A DNA stretch of 64,000 bases from Streptomyces aurantiacus JA 4570 (lineage in GTDB: Bacteria > Actinomycetota > Actinomycetes > Streptomycetales > Streptomycetaceae). Location: assembly GCF_000414115.1 (NCBI RefSeq), contig NZ_AOPZ01000078.1, positions 56,977-120,976 on the forward strand, written 5' to 3'. Positions within the stretch are counted from its first letter, which is position 1, and every line of letters begins with the position of its first letter. The notes beneath the pieces were generated by a model. That model searched no databases, was not told where the DNA came from, and saw only the letters and a list, made by a program, of their open reading frames with translations. The position numbers were made by a program, and so were the translations under genes. Below are positions 47,112-53,721 of this stretch, piece by piece.

Positions 47112-47581
47112 CCGTCGAGCGCGTCATCGCCGCCCCGATCGACGACGTGTTCGCCTGGCTCACCACGACCACCAACTACACGCGCTCGCCACTGGTGCTG
47201 CGCTGCCGCCTGGCCCGGCGCGGCGAGGGCGCGCCCTACGGCGTCGGCGCGGTACGCAGTCATCTCTGGGCCATCGGCTGGCTCCGCGAGCGCATCACCC
47301 GCTACGAGCCGCCGTACGTCACCGAGTACGCCGTCGAGCGCAGCTTCCCGCCGTCCCGGCACGAGCTCGGCCGGATGACGTTCACCGAGGTCGAGGGCGG
47401 GACCCTGGTGAACTGGACCACCCGCGCGGAAATGAGCGCCCCGCTGATCGGGCCCTTCCTCACCCGGCACCTCGCACCGCGGATGATCACCGGCAGCTTC
47501 CGCAGCATCCTGGATGCCGCCGACAAGGCGCTGGCCCAGCCCCGGCCGCGCATGACGAACTCGCAAGGAGCCGACGCATGA
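47099..47581 (+). CDS. SRPBCC/START-fold protein in the sigJ operon
   Basis: The 160-residue protein begins 'METMTVERVIAAPIDDVFAWLTTTTNYTRSPLVLRC' and has the START-like helix-grip pattern ending 'RHLAPRMITGSFRSILDAADKAL'. The fold forms a hydrophobic pocket for lipids or polyketides. It overlaps the sigma gene by 13 bp, follows AGAGGAG, and shares an ATGA overlap with the next gene, so the three are co-translated. Carboxymuconolactone decarboxylases or oxidoreductases are the usual partners of SigJ-type factors; this set is different. Confidence 0.86.
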   Translation: METMTVERVIAAPIDDVFAWLTTTTNYTRSPLVLRCRLARRGEGAPYGVGAVRSHLWAIGWLRERITRYEPPYVTEYAVERSFPPSRHELGRMTFTEVEGGTLVNWTTRAEMSAPLIGPFLTRHLAPRMITGSFRSILDAADKALAQPRPRMTNSQGADA

Positions 47582-48297
47582 CGTCACATCCCTCCCCTCA
47601 ACGTCTGGTCACCGATCCGCTGCCCGACATCCTGCGGGACGACGCCGGTCATGTGCTCATGAGCGAAGGGGACGTGGGCGATCCCGCGCGTCAACGAGCC
47701 GTCATCCAGGGTGCCTTCGAGGCGTGGCGGCGGCACCCGCTGCCGGAAGGCTTCCTCTCGCGTGCCTTCTTCGCCGGGACGGACGGCAGGACGGTCCTCG
47801 ACTACGCCCAGTGGACGAGCGCCGAGGCATACCGCGCCTTCGCCCGGGACGAGGACGGCCAGGAGCTGGTACGCGGCATCCAGGCCGCCATCGGGGCGGA
47901 CACGGAAGGCCCCGGCGTCTACCGGCTCTACCGCAGCATGAAGGCCGCGGCAGGAACGCCCGGTGTGACGCCGGGGGTTGTGGTGCGCGTCGCGTTCGAC
48001 ACCGACGGGGAGTCGACCGCGCGGAGGCTCGTCGACACCATCGTCGACCACTACGGGGGCGAACAGCCGCCCGGCGACGAGGGCGGGGGCCTGGCCTCCC
48101 ACTTCCACATCCGCCAGGACGGTCTCAGGGTCGTCAACTACAGCGAGTGGACCTCGGAGGAAGCACACCAGCGGATGTTCGAGGGCCACATCGACGTCGA
48201 GGACGGCGGACCGATGGCGGTCATCAGGGAAATTCCCGGGGTGCGGGTGCTCGGATTCCGGCGCTTCCTGCCCGGACTCGGCCTTCGGCGCCCCTGA
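47578..48297 (+). CDS. Antibiotic biosynthesis monooxygenase (ABM) tandem-domain protein
   Basis: The 239-residue protein carries two ABM-type ferredoxin-like domains, seen as 'QGAFEAWRRHPLPEGFLSRAFFAGTDGRTVLDYAQWTSAEAYRAF' and 'VDTIVDHYGGEQ...GLASHFHIRQDGLRVVNYSEWTSEEAHQRMF'. The paired WTS motifs mark the two repeats. ABM proteins are cofactor-free monooxygenases or haem-degrading relatives. Its ATG overlaps the stop of the preceding gene. It ends 3 bp before the stop of the convergent methyltransferase. Confidence 0.85.
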   Translation: MTSHPSPQRLVTDPLPDILRDDAGHVLMSEGDVGDPARQRAVIQGAFEAWRRHPLPEGFLSRAFFAGTDGRTVLDYAQWTSAEAYRAFARDEDGQELVRGIQAAIGADTEGPGVYRLYRSMKAAAGTPGVTPGVVVRVAFDTDGESTARRLVDTIVDHYGGEQPPGDEGGGLASHFHIRQDGLRVVNYSEWTSEEAHQRMFEGHIDVEDGGPMAVIREIPGVRVLGFRRFLPGLGLRRP

Positions 48298-48300
48298 CCC

Positions 48301-49221
48301 TCAGACCCGGTCCGCCACGATCAGCAGGTACTGGAAGCTGCCGTTCCCGTAGGCCGTCAGGAACGTTTCCTCGATGCCCGTCACCAGGTGGTCGGCCTGC
48401 TTGCGCAGCTCCCAGTAGGGCACGGCGGCGGCGGTCAGGTCCTCGACGTGCACCGGTACGAGCCGGTGGCGTGCCATGGCCCGGAAGTACTCCGAGCGGG
48501 GATGGATGTCGCAGATGTAGTGGGCGTTGATGAGGGACACCTCGCGGGACGCCCGGCCGTAGCTGTCGTTGTAGCAGCCGGTGATCGTCACATAGCGGCC
48601 GCCGCGGCGCAGCAGCCGGGCGTGCTCGGCGAACAGCAGGTCCAGCTCGACGTACATCGTGGACTCGTTGTTCCACGACGCCGCGTACGTGCCGGCGGGG
48701 AAGCCGGTGTCGAGCATGTTCAGGTGGTGGTAGCGCACCTTGTCGTCGATGTGCCGCTTGCGGGCCTGTTCGGCGGCGAAGTCGGCCTGTTTCCGGGAGA
48801 TCGTGACGCCGTCGGCGTGACAGCCGTACCGCAGATGGGCCACGACCGAGCCGCCGCCCCGGCCGCAGCCCGCGTCGAGGACGCGGTCCGCCGGTGACAG
48901 CGGGCCGAGGTGCGAGGCCAGCAGGTCGGCCTGCGCCTGTTCCAGACGGTGGAGTTCGGCGGTGACGCGCTCCTGCCGCTCGGCGGGGGCGGAGCGGTCG
49001 GTCGAGTCGGTCGAGTGGGTGGGGTCGGTCGGGTCGGTCGGGTCGAGCACGGACCAGTCGACCTCTCCGACGCCGTAGTGGTGGTGGTAGAGGTCGTCGA
49101 TCTTCCCGAGTTCGAGGTTGACCGGGTTCTCCTCGGCGTTCCAGTAGTCGGCGACGCGGCTCTGGTACGTGGACTGGGAGGGAACCGGTGCTGCTGTGGG
49201 CTCGGAGTCGGCAATGGTCAA
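48301..49221 (-). CDS. Geranyl diphosphate 2-C-methyltransferase
   Basis: The ~306-residue SAM enzyme adds a methyl group to C2 of GPP, giving the C11 precursor of 2-methylisoborneol. It starts at TTG 49221 preceded by GAGGAG, reading 'MTIADSEPTAAPVPSQSTYQ'. Characteristic blocks are 'RVADYWNAEENPVNLELGKIDDLYHHHYGVG', the SAM motif 'RVLDAGCGRGGGSVVAHLRYGC', 'NNESTMYVELDLLFAEHARLLRRGGRYVTITGCYND' and 'DIHPRSEYFRAMARHRL'. A repetitive 'DPTDPTDPTHSTDSTD' linker near residue 50 is a local expansion. It lies 54 bp downstream of the cyclase gene in the same operon. Confidence 0.92.
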   Translation of the reverse strand: MTIADSEPTAAPVPSQSTYQSRVADYWNAEENPVNLELGKIDDLYHHHYGVGEVDWSVLDPTDPTDPTHSTDSTDRSAPAERQERVTAELHRLEQAQADLLASHLGPLSPADRVLDAGCGRGGGSVVAHLRYGCHADGVTISRKQADFAAEQARKRHIDDKVRYHHLNMLDTGFPAGTYAASWNNESTMYVELDLLFAEHARLLRRGGRYVTITGCYNDSYGRASREVSLINAHYICDIHPRSEYFRAMARHRLVPVHVEDLTAAAVPYWELRKQADHLVTGIEETFLTAYGNGSFQYLLIVADRV

Positions 49222-49274
49222 CGGTGACTCCTCAGGGCGGAGACGGCGATGGGTGGGGGTGAGAGGACGGCGCG

Positions 49275-50336
49275 CTACCAGTAGTTGGGCAGGTGGTAGC
49301 GGTGGGTGTTGGTGGCGTGCCACTCGTGGTTGCCGGACACCCAGGCGGCGAGACCCTCGGCGTAGCGCTCGACCAGGGGCGAGGTGGCGGACAGGACCGC
49401 GGACTCCTCCTCGAAGGCGTCCATGACCCTGTTGTGGATCTCGACGGCCTTCAGGTAGGCCGCCTTCAGGCCGCACCGCTCGTTGGCGGCGATGACCTGC
49501 GGCAGGTTCCAGTGGTGCGGGTCACCGGCCAGTTCCTTGGTGAAGGAGTACAGGTCGTTGACGAGGGTGGTGGCATTGCAGGCGAGAGCCGTGATCCGCT
49601 GGATCTCCGGGCGGGCGTAGAGCGCTTCGGGCAGTTCGTAGCCGTCGACGGCGTCGACGATGGACAGACAGGGGCGGAAGTTGTTGAACTGCCGCATCAC
49701 CAGGTACTCCCACGTGCGCGGCACGTACCGGGTCTCGGCCCAGGCCGCCTCGCCGAGGTAGCCCAGGTGCAGCCGGGCGATGTCGTGCACGAACCGGCCG
49801 GTCTGGCTGGGCGTGGCGAGGGCGGCGAAGTCCTTCAGGGCCCAGTGGTACGAGCGCAGCGGCCCGTCGGCCTGCACCCCGCGGCGCCACTCCCCCTCGT
49901 ACGCCGGATCGCCGTGGAACGGGTCGATGGCCGACTGGGCCAGGACCAGCCGTCCGCCCAGGCCGCGCGGCGAGCCGCCCCGGCCCTCTTCGGCCTCGCA
50001 GTAGCAACTGTCGACGAGGTTCTCGGCGAGCAGCAGCTTTCCCGCCGCGACGAGCCGCTCCAGGTCGGCCGCGCCCGGGTGCTGGAGCACCACGGCCCGG
50101 CCGAACTGGAAGCCCGCGAAGTCGCCCTTCCACGCCGCGGGGAACAGGTCGTGGCGGTGCGCCCAAGCCTCCAGTCTGTGGTCGACCTCCTTGACCTTCC
50201 CGGGGTCGGCGGGCACGGCGGGCCGGTGGCGCAGGCCGGGGATCGGGCCGCGCCGCCGGGTGCGCGGGGCCCGGACCGCACCGGGTGGCCCGGGCGGCCG
50301 CCACGGAGGCGTCCCGGACGGGGGCGGTGTGCTCAT
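49275..50336 (-). CDS. 2-Methylisoborneol synthase-like terpene cyclase
   Basis: The 353-residue class I cyclase resembles 2-methylisoborneol synthases in '[15 protein letters not shown]', '[10 protein letters not shown]', '[17 protein letters not shown]' (NSE triad at N260, S264, E268) and the C-terminal 'HRYHLPNYW'. As I recall, these synthases carry DDCYCED in the Asp-rich motif. Here residues 109-115 read DSCYCEA. Two acidic positions that normally bind Mg2+ are therefore altered, which might change activity or product. The Pro/Arg-rich N-terminus (about 45 residues) is shorter than in many homologues. It is the likely cargo-loading region for the neighbouring shell. The ATG overlaps the shell gene stop as ATGA. 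Confidence 0.86.
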   Translation of the reverse strand: MSTPPPSGTPPWRPPGPPGAVRAPRTRRRGPIPGLRHRPAVPADPGKVKEVDHRLEAWAHRHDLFPAAWKGDFAGFQFGRAVVLQHPGAADLERLVAAGKLLLAENLVDSCYCEAEEGRGGSPRGLGGRLVLAQSAIDPFHGDPAYEGEWRRGVQADGPLRSYHWALKDFAALATPSQTGRFVHDIARLHLGYLGEAAWAETRYVPRTWEYLVMRQFNNFRPCLSIVDAVDGYELPEALYARPEIQRITALACNATTLVNDLYSFTKELAGDPHHWNLPQVIAANERCGLKAAYLKAVEIHNRVMDAFEEESAVLSATSPLVERYAEGLAAWVSGNHEWHATNTHRYHLPNYW

Positions 50337-51772
50337 TCCGCGCTCCGCCCGATCTGGACGTTCTCCAGGATCCCGGCGGCGTCGGGCACGAGGATGGCGA
50401 GCGAGTAGTAGGCGGTGACCAGGTAGCTCATGATCGCGGCGGTGTCGATGCCCATGAAGCGTACGTTCAGGCCGGGTTGGTACTCCTCGGGGATGCCCGT
50501 CTGGTAGAGGCCGACGACTCCCTGGTCGGCCTCTCCGGTGCGCAGCGCGATGATGCTGGTGGTGTGCTGCGGGCTGACCGGGATCTTGCCGCACGGGAAG
50601 AGCGGGACGCCCCGCCAGGCGGGGACCTCGTGTCCGTCGACGTTCGCCGTGCCGGGCACGAGGCCGCGCCGGTTGCACTGGCGGAAGAACGCCGCGATGG
50701 CTTTCGGGTGGGCGAGCAACAGCTTGGTCTTGCGCCGCATCGAAAGGAGTTCGTCGAGGTCGTCGGGGGTGGGCGGGCCGGTGAAGGTGCTGATGCGCTG
50801 GCCGTAGTCGACGTTGTGCAGCAGCCCGAACTCGCGGTTGTTGACCAGCTCCCACTCCTGGCGTTCGCGGATCTCCTCGATGGTCAGGCGCAGTTGCTGC
50901 TCCGTCTGGTCCATGGGGTTGTTGTAGAGGTCGGCGACCCGGGTGTGGATGCGCAGCACCGTCTGCGTGAGGGACAGTTCGTACTCGCGCGGGGAGAGTT
51001 CGTAGTCGACGTATCCACTGGAGAGAGTGGGCTCCCCCACGTGTCCGGCATGCACGGGGAAGTCGGCTTCGCCCTTGCGGTTCATGGGTTTGCGCTGCCG
51101 CTCCGCGAAGGCGTCCAGGTGCGCCGCGAGCGAGGGCGCGCCGTCCACGATCTGCGTCAGCGCGTCCCACGGCAGCACCAGGACCACACCGGGTGTCTCG
51201 GCCCGTACCGAGGTGAGCCACAGCGGGTCCGCCCTGCCGACGGCCTCGTCGCCCATCTGGTCGCCGTCGGTGACGACGCCGATGACCTCCTCCTCGCCGA
51301 ACTTGCCCGTGGCGTAGCGGGTGAAGCGGCCGTGCACGACGAGGTAGGTCTCGGTGACGGGCTGTCCGGCGTCGAAGAGGACCTCGCCGACGCGCACCTG
51401 GCGCACCCGCAGGCGGTCGGCGATCTCCTCCAGGACCGTGATGTCGGAGTAGCCGCGCAGGACGGGCAGTTCGGTCAGCGTCTCCGGAATGGCCCTGATG
51501 TCGTCGGCGCCGTTCTGCTCGAACTGCACACGCCCGCGGCCGATCCTGAGCTGGAGGCGCCGGTTGACGCGGTAGGTGCCGCCCTTGACGTCCGTCCACG
51601 GCAGCATCTTGAGCAGCCATCGTGAGGTGATGGCCTGCATCTGGGGTTCGGACTTGGCGGTGGTGGTGAGCTGGCGCGCCGCCCGGGTGCTGAGGCTGGT
51701 GAGCGGTGCCTCGACGACGGGCTCGTCGCCTCGTTCGGTGCTGGGTCCGGCAGCGCTTTCGGGTGTGGACAC
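50333..51772 (-). CDS. Family 2B encapsulin shell protein with cyclic-nucleotide-binding domain
   Basis: The 479-residue protein starts at GTG 51772 behind GGAGG. An HK97-like shell fold is split by a Crp/cNMP-binding domain at about residues 105-230 ('[63 protein letters not shown]'). The shell part has '[17 protein letters not shown]', '[20 protein letters not shown]', '[13 protein letters not shown]' and '[42 protein letters not shown]'. Such proteins were long annotated as Crp-like regulators, but in 2-MIB operons they form a compartment around the terpene synthase. It is the first gene of the operon. Confidence 0.9.
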   Translation of the reverse strand: MSTPESAAGPSTERGDEPVVEAPLTSLSTRAARQLTTTAKSEPQMQAITSRWLLKMLPWTDVKGGTYRVNRRLQLRIGRGRVQFEQNGADDIRAIPETLTELPVLRGYSDITVLEEIADRLRVRQVRVGEVLFDAGQPVTETYLVVHGRFTRYATGKFGEEEVIGVVTDGDQMGDEAVGRADPLWLTSVRAETPGVVLVLPWDALTQIVDGAPSLAAHLDAFAERQRKPMNRKGEADFPVHAGHVGEPTLSSGYVDYELSPREYELSLTQTVLRIHTRVADLYNNPMDQTEQQLRLTIEEIRERQEWELVNNREFGLLHNVDYGQRISTFTGPPTPDDLDELLSMRRKTKLLLAHPKAIAAFFRQCNRRGLVPGTANVDGHEVPAWRGVPLFPCGKIPVSPQHTTSIIALRTGEADQGVVGLYQTGIPEEYQPGLNVRFMGIDTAAIMSYLVTAYYSLAILVPDAAGILENVQIGRSAE

Positions 51773-52212
51773 ATGGCCTCCCTGTACGTGAACGGACTGA
51801 CGTGGACGGACATGAGCGGACGTGCGCGGGGTGCGCGCGGATGCGCGCGCTTGCTGGTGCGGGCGCTCGGCGAGTGCGGGCGCGCCATACGGCGTGGGGG
51901 CGCACGGGAGTGTCCCGGGCCGGCGTGAGTTGAGGGGGACGGACGCGGGCGGGAGCGGACTGCCTGGTTCAGCCAAACAGCCCCGGGAGGGAGCACGGAA
52001 CGTGGTACTGGAAGTGACCGGGTGCAGCGGGAGGTGCGGATCCCCCGAAAGGGCTCACCTTGGACAGGCGTGTGATTACACGCCGGTCGCGTCCGGCCCC
52101 GCACGCCGGGCGCGGCGGGCGCACGTCGGCCCCACCCGAAGGTGGGGCCGTGGGAACAACGCTCATGAACGCGGGAGGCGGCACCAGGCTCATGAAGGGG
52201 CGGGCACCGCGC
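51773..52212. promoter_or_regulatory. Intergenic region upstream of the encapsulin/MIB operon
   Basis: This 440-bp stretch separates the leftward terpene operon from the leftward radical SAM gene. Its left part should contain the operon promoter. It also holds GC-rich direct repeats (GTGCGCG/ATGCGCG around 51820-51850), the terminator at 52128-52149 and three direct repeats. No confident protein gene is present. Short minus-strand frames are discussed separately. Confidence 0.45.
52128..52149 (-). terminator. Hairpin terminator downstream of the radical SAM gene
   Basis: GGCCCCACC and GGTGGGGCC pair perfectly over 9 bp around a CGAA tetraloop. On the minus strand it lies 63-85 bp after the radical SAM stop, beyond the three direct repeats. 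Confidence 0.75.
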
Positions 52213-52217
52213 TCATG
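52153..52217. repeat. Three 15-bp direct repeats at the end of the radical SAM gene
   Basis: GGAACAACGCTCATG (52153), GGCACCAGGCTCATG (52180) and GGCACCGCGCTCATG (52203) are related direct repeats at 27- and 23-bp spacing. The last overlaps the radical SAM stop codon. On the minus strand each begins an ATG followed by Ser-x-Val-Pro codons. Confidence 0.75.
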
Positions 52218-53343
52218 CCACCCCGCGTTGGCGGATGTCCACGACGCCGGGCACGTAGGGCGGCCTGTTGTCGATCCGGCGGCGGTCCTCGGGGGACGCG
52301 AAGTGGCGGTCGAGACGGCGCACGGCCTCGGCCCAGTCGGCGCGGGTGCGGATGCGGTTGAGGCATTCGAGGACGAAGGGATCGTTCCACCGTTCCCGTA
52401 CGCGCCGCCACACCTCGCGCGGTTCGTCGGTGAGCAGGCTGCCCACGGTGCCTTCGTAGATCGGCATGCCGCGCACCCGGCCGTCCGGTTCGATCTCGAA
52501 GGGGCGGAAGCTGGGAGTGCGCGCGAGGAAGTCCGGGTTCATCTGGACCTCGAAGTTCTCGGTGGTCTCCACCGTGACGGAGGAGGGGGCGGCCTCCTGG
52601 AGCCGGCGCCGGGTCTCGGGCGCGATCAGCTCGGCGACCTGCTCGTCGCTGAGCAGTTCGTGTTCGACGAACGAGGGCCGGCTGGCGAGGCCGGTGGGCA
52701 CCACGGCACCGAAGTACACGGTCTCCAAGTGCGGGAACCGGGGGGCCAGCTCCGCGCACACCTGGTCCAGTTCCTGGTAGTTGCTGCGTACGACCACGTA
52801 GTCGATGCCGAACCGCGGCGCCGGAACGCCCGCCGCGAGCCTGCGGCCGACCTCCGCGTCGATCCGGGCGAGCGCGTCCGCCGCCCGGTCGAAGGAACCG
52901 GCCCGGCCGCGGATCCGGTCGTGCGTGGCCGCGTTGCCGCCGTCGACGCTCACCACGATCTTGGTGGCCACATCGGCGAGCGCCTCGACGGTCGCCGCCG
53001 GCATCGCCCATCCGCTGGTGTAGAGGAACACCCGCACGCCCGCGTCGGCGAAGTGCCGGGCGACGTCGATGATCCGCTTGATGGTCAGCGGTTCGCCTCC
53101 GCACAACGTGATCATCTGCGGTTCGAGGGAAATGATCGCGTCCGCGACCTTCAGCATTTCCTCGTGACTGAGATTCTTGGCGGGGCGCCTCCCCGACTCC
53201 GTATAGCAGTGATAGCAGCGCAACGGGCAGGCGAAGGTGACGTCCCAGATGACGGCATTGGGATTCACGTCGTCGTCCACCGTCCGGGCGCTCTTCGCGT
53301 TCTCGGCTTTCGCAGTCTTCTCAGCGCTTTCCGCGTTGGTCAT
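52213..53343 (-). CDS. Radical SAM enzyme with degenerate (Cys-free) SPASM-like C-terminus
   Basis: The 376-residue protein starts at ATG 53343 (GGAG 8 nt upstream). The first ~28 residues are a low-complexity Ala/Lys/Glu tract with no room for a peptide-recognition (RRE) domain. The 4Fe-4S motif CX3CX2C is at C39, C43, C46 ('FACPLRCYHC'), followed by 'LCGGEPL' and 'VVSVDGGNAATHDRIRG'. The C-terminal region ('FEIEPDGRVRGMPIYEGTVGSLLTDEPREVW') follows the SPASM pattern, but the positions expected to hold cluster cysteines have Gly or Met, and no later CxxC exists. It therefore probably binds only the SAM cluster. The divergent mini-gene and exporters make peptide modification the leading hypothesis. 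Confidence 0.85.
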   Translation of the reverse strand: MTNAESAEKTAKAENAKSARTVDDDVNPNAVIWDVTFACPLRCYHCYTESGRRPAKNLSHEEMLKVADAIISLEPQMITLCGGEPLTIKRIIDVARHFADAGVRVFLYTSGWAMPAATVEALADVATKIVVSVDGGNAATHDRIRGRAGSFDRAADALARIDAEVGRRLAAGVPAPRFGIDYVVVRSNYQELDQVCAELAPRFPHLETVYFGAVVPTGLASRPSFVEHELLSDEQVAELIAPETRRRLQEAAPSSVTVETTENFEVQMNPDFLARTPSFRPFEIEPDGRVRGMPIYEGTVGSLLTDEPREVWRRVRERWNDPFVLECLNRIRTRADWAEAVRRLDRHFASPEDRRRIDNRPPYVPGVVDIRQRGVA

Positions 53344-53418
53344 CAGTGGTTCTCCAGGCTGAAGTCGGACACACATTCCTGGATCCGCACTGTACGAATC
53401 GATCGCGCCGCCGGTCGT

Positions 53419-53526
53419 CCGTAGTGGAGTACGCAATCAACGGCCCTTGGTACGCAGGGGCGTTGTACCTACGGGCACCGCCGCGGCCTCCGTACGCAGC
53501 GCGCCGAATTGCGTACTGGACTACGG
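53419..53526. promoter_or_regulatory. Divergent operator region with a 19-bp inverted repeat and four GTACGCA elements
   Basis: CCGTAGTGGAGTACGCAAT (53419-53437) is mirrored by ATTGCGTACTGGACTACGG (53508-53526), matching in 17 of 19 positions. Two further GTACGCA copies lie at 53450 and 53492. The forward copies are 21 and 42 bp apart, i.e. on one face of the helix. The two outer elements point to the two divergent genes. A dedicated regulator is likely, possibly the LAL protein encoded at 57-60 kb. Confidence 0.65.
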
Positions 53527-53590
53527 ATCTCTTTCCGCTCGACGCGGATTAGCGTTCCTTTCAGCCGAGAGCGAGAGGAGGTGCTTTCCC

Positions 53591-53626
53591 ATGATGTATC
53601 CGCCCCCGACCACCGGCGGTAACTGA
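53591..53626 (+). CDS. 11-residue candidate precursor or leader peptide MMYPPPTTGGN
   Basis: The reading frame ATG ATG TAT CCG CCC CCG ACC ACC GGC GGT AAC TGA lies 9 nt after AGAGGAGGTG, one of the strongest Shine-Dalgarno sequences in the window. It is too short to be found by standard gene callers. The peptide has a triple-proline core, a Tyr and a GGN end. It is the first gene of a transcript that continues through a hairpin to two ABC exporters, with a radical SAM gene divergent on the other side. I suggest either a leaderless or minimal RiPP precursor, or a ribosome-stalling leader peptide. No homologue is known to me. Confidence 0.65.
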   Translation: MMYPPPTTGGN

Positions 53627-53632
53627 CGACCG

Positions 53633-53671
53633 GCGGTGGCCGCTCCGCTTCCGGAGAGGAGCGGCCACCGC
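53633..53671 (+). terminator. 14-bp hairpin between the mini-gene and the exporters (attenuator/partial terminator)
   Basis: The arms at 53633-53646 and 53658-53671 pair perfectly over 14 bp (core GGTGGCCGCTCC with GGAGCGGCCACC) around an 11-nt loop. It begins 6 bp after the mini-gene stop. Hairpins here often let a precursor gene be expressed at higher level than its downstream exporter. It could also act in leader-peptide attenuation. Confidence 0.8.
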
Positions 53672-53721
53672 ACCCACCACCGGCCACGTGGGCCGACGAC
53701 CGCTGAAGGGTGAACAGGACC

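Noticed and set aside
51773..51976. Upstream extension of the encapsulin gene to 51976
   Set aside because: GTG 51772 has a strong GGAGG site, and the resulting 479-residue protein fits family 2B shell length.
51969..52193. 74-codon minus-strand frame beginning 'MSLVPPPAF'
   Set aside because: It runs through the terminator hairpin and has no ribosome binding site. I kept only the repeat observation as a low-interest finding.
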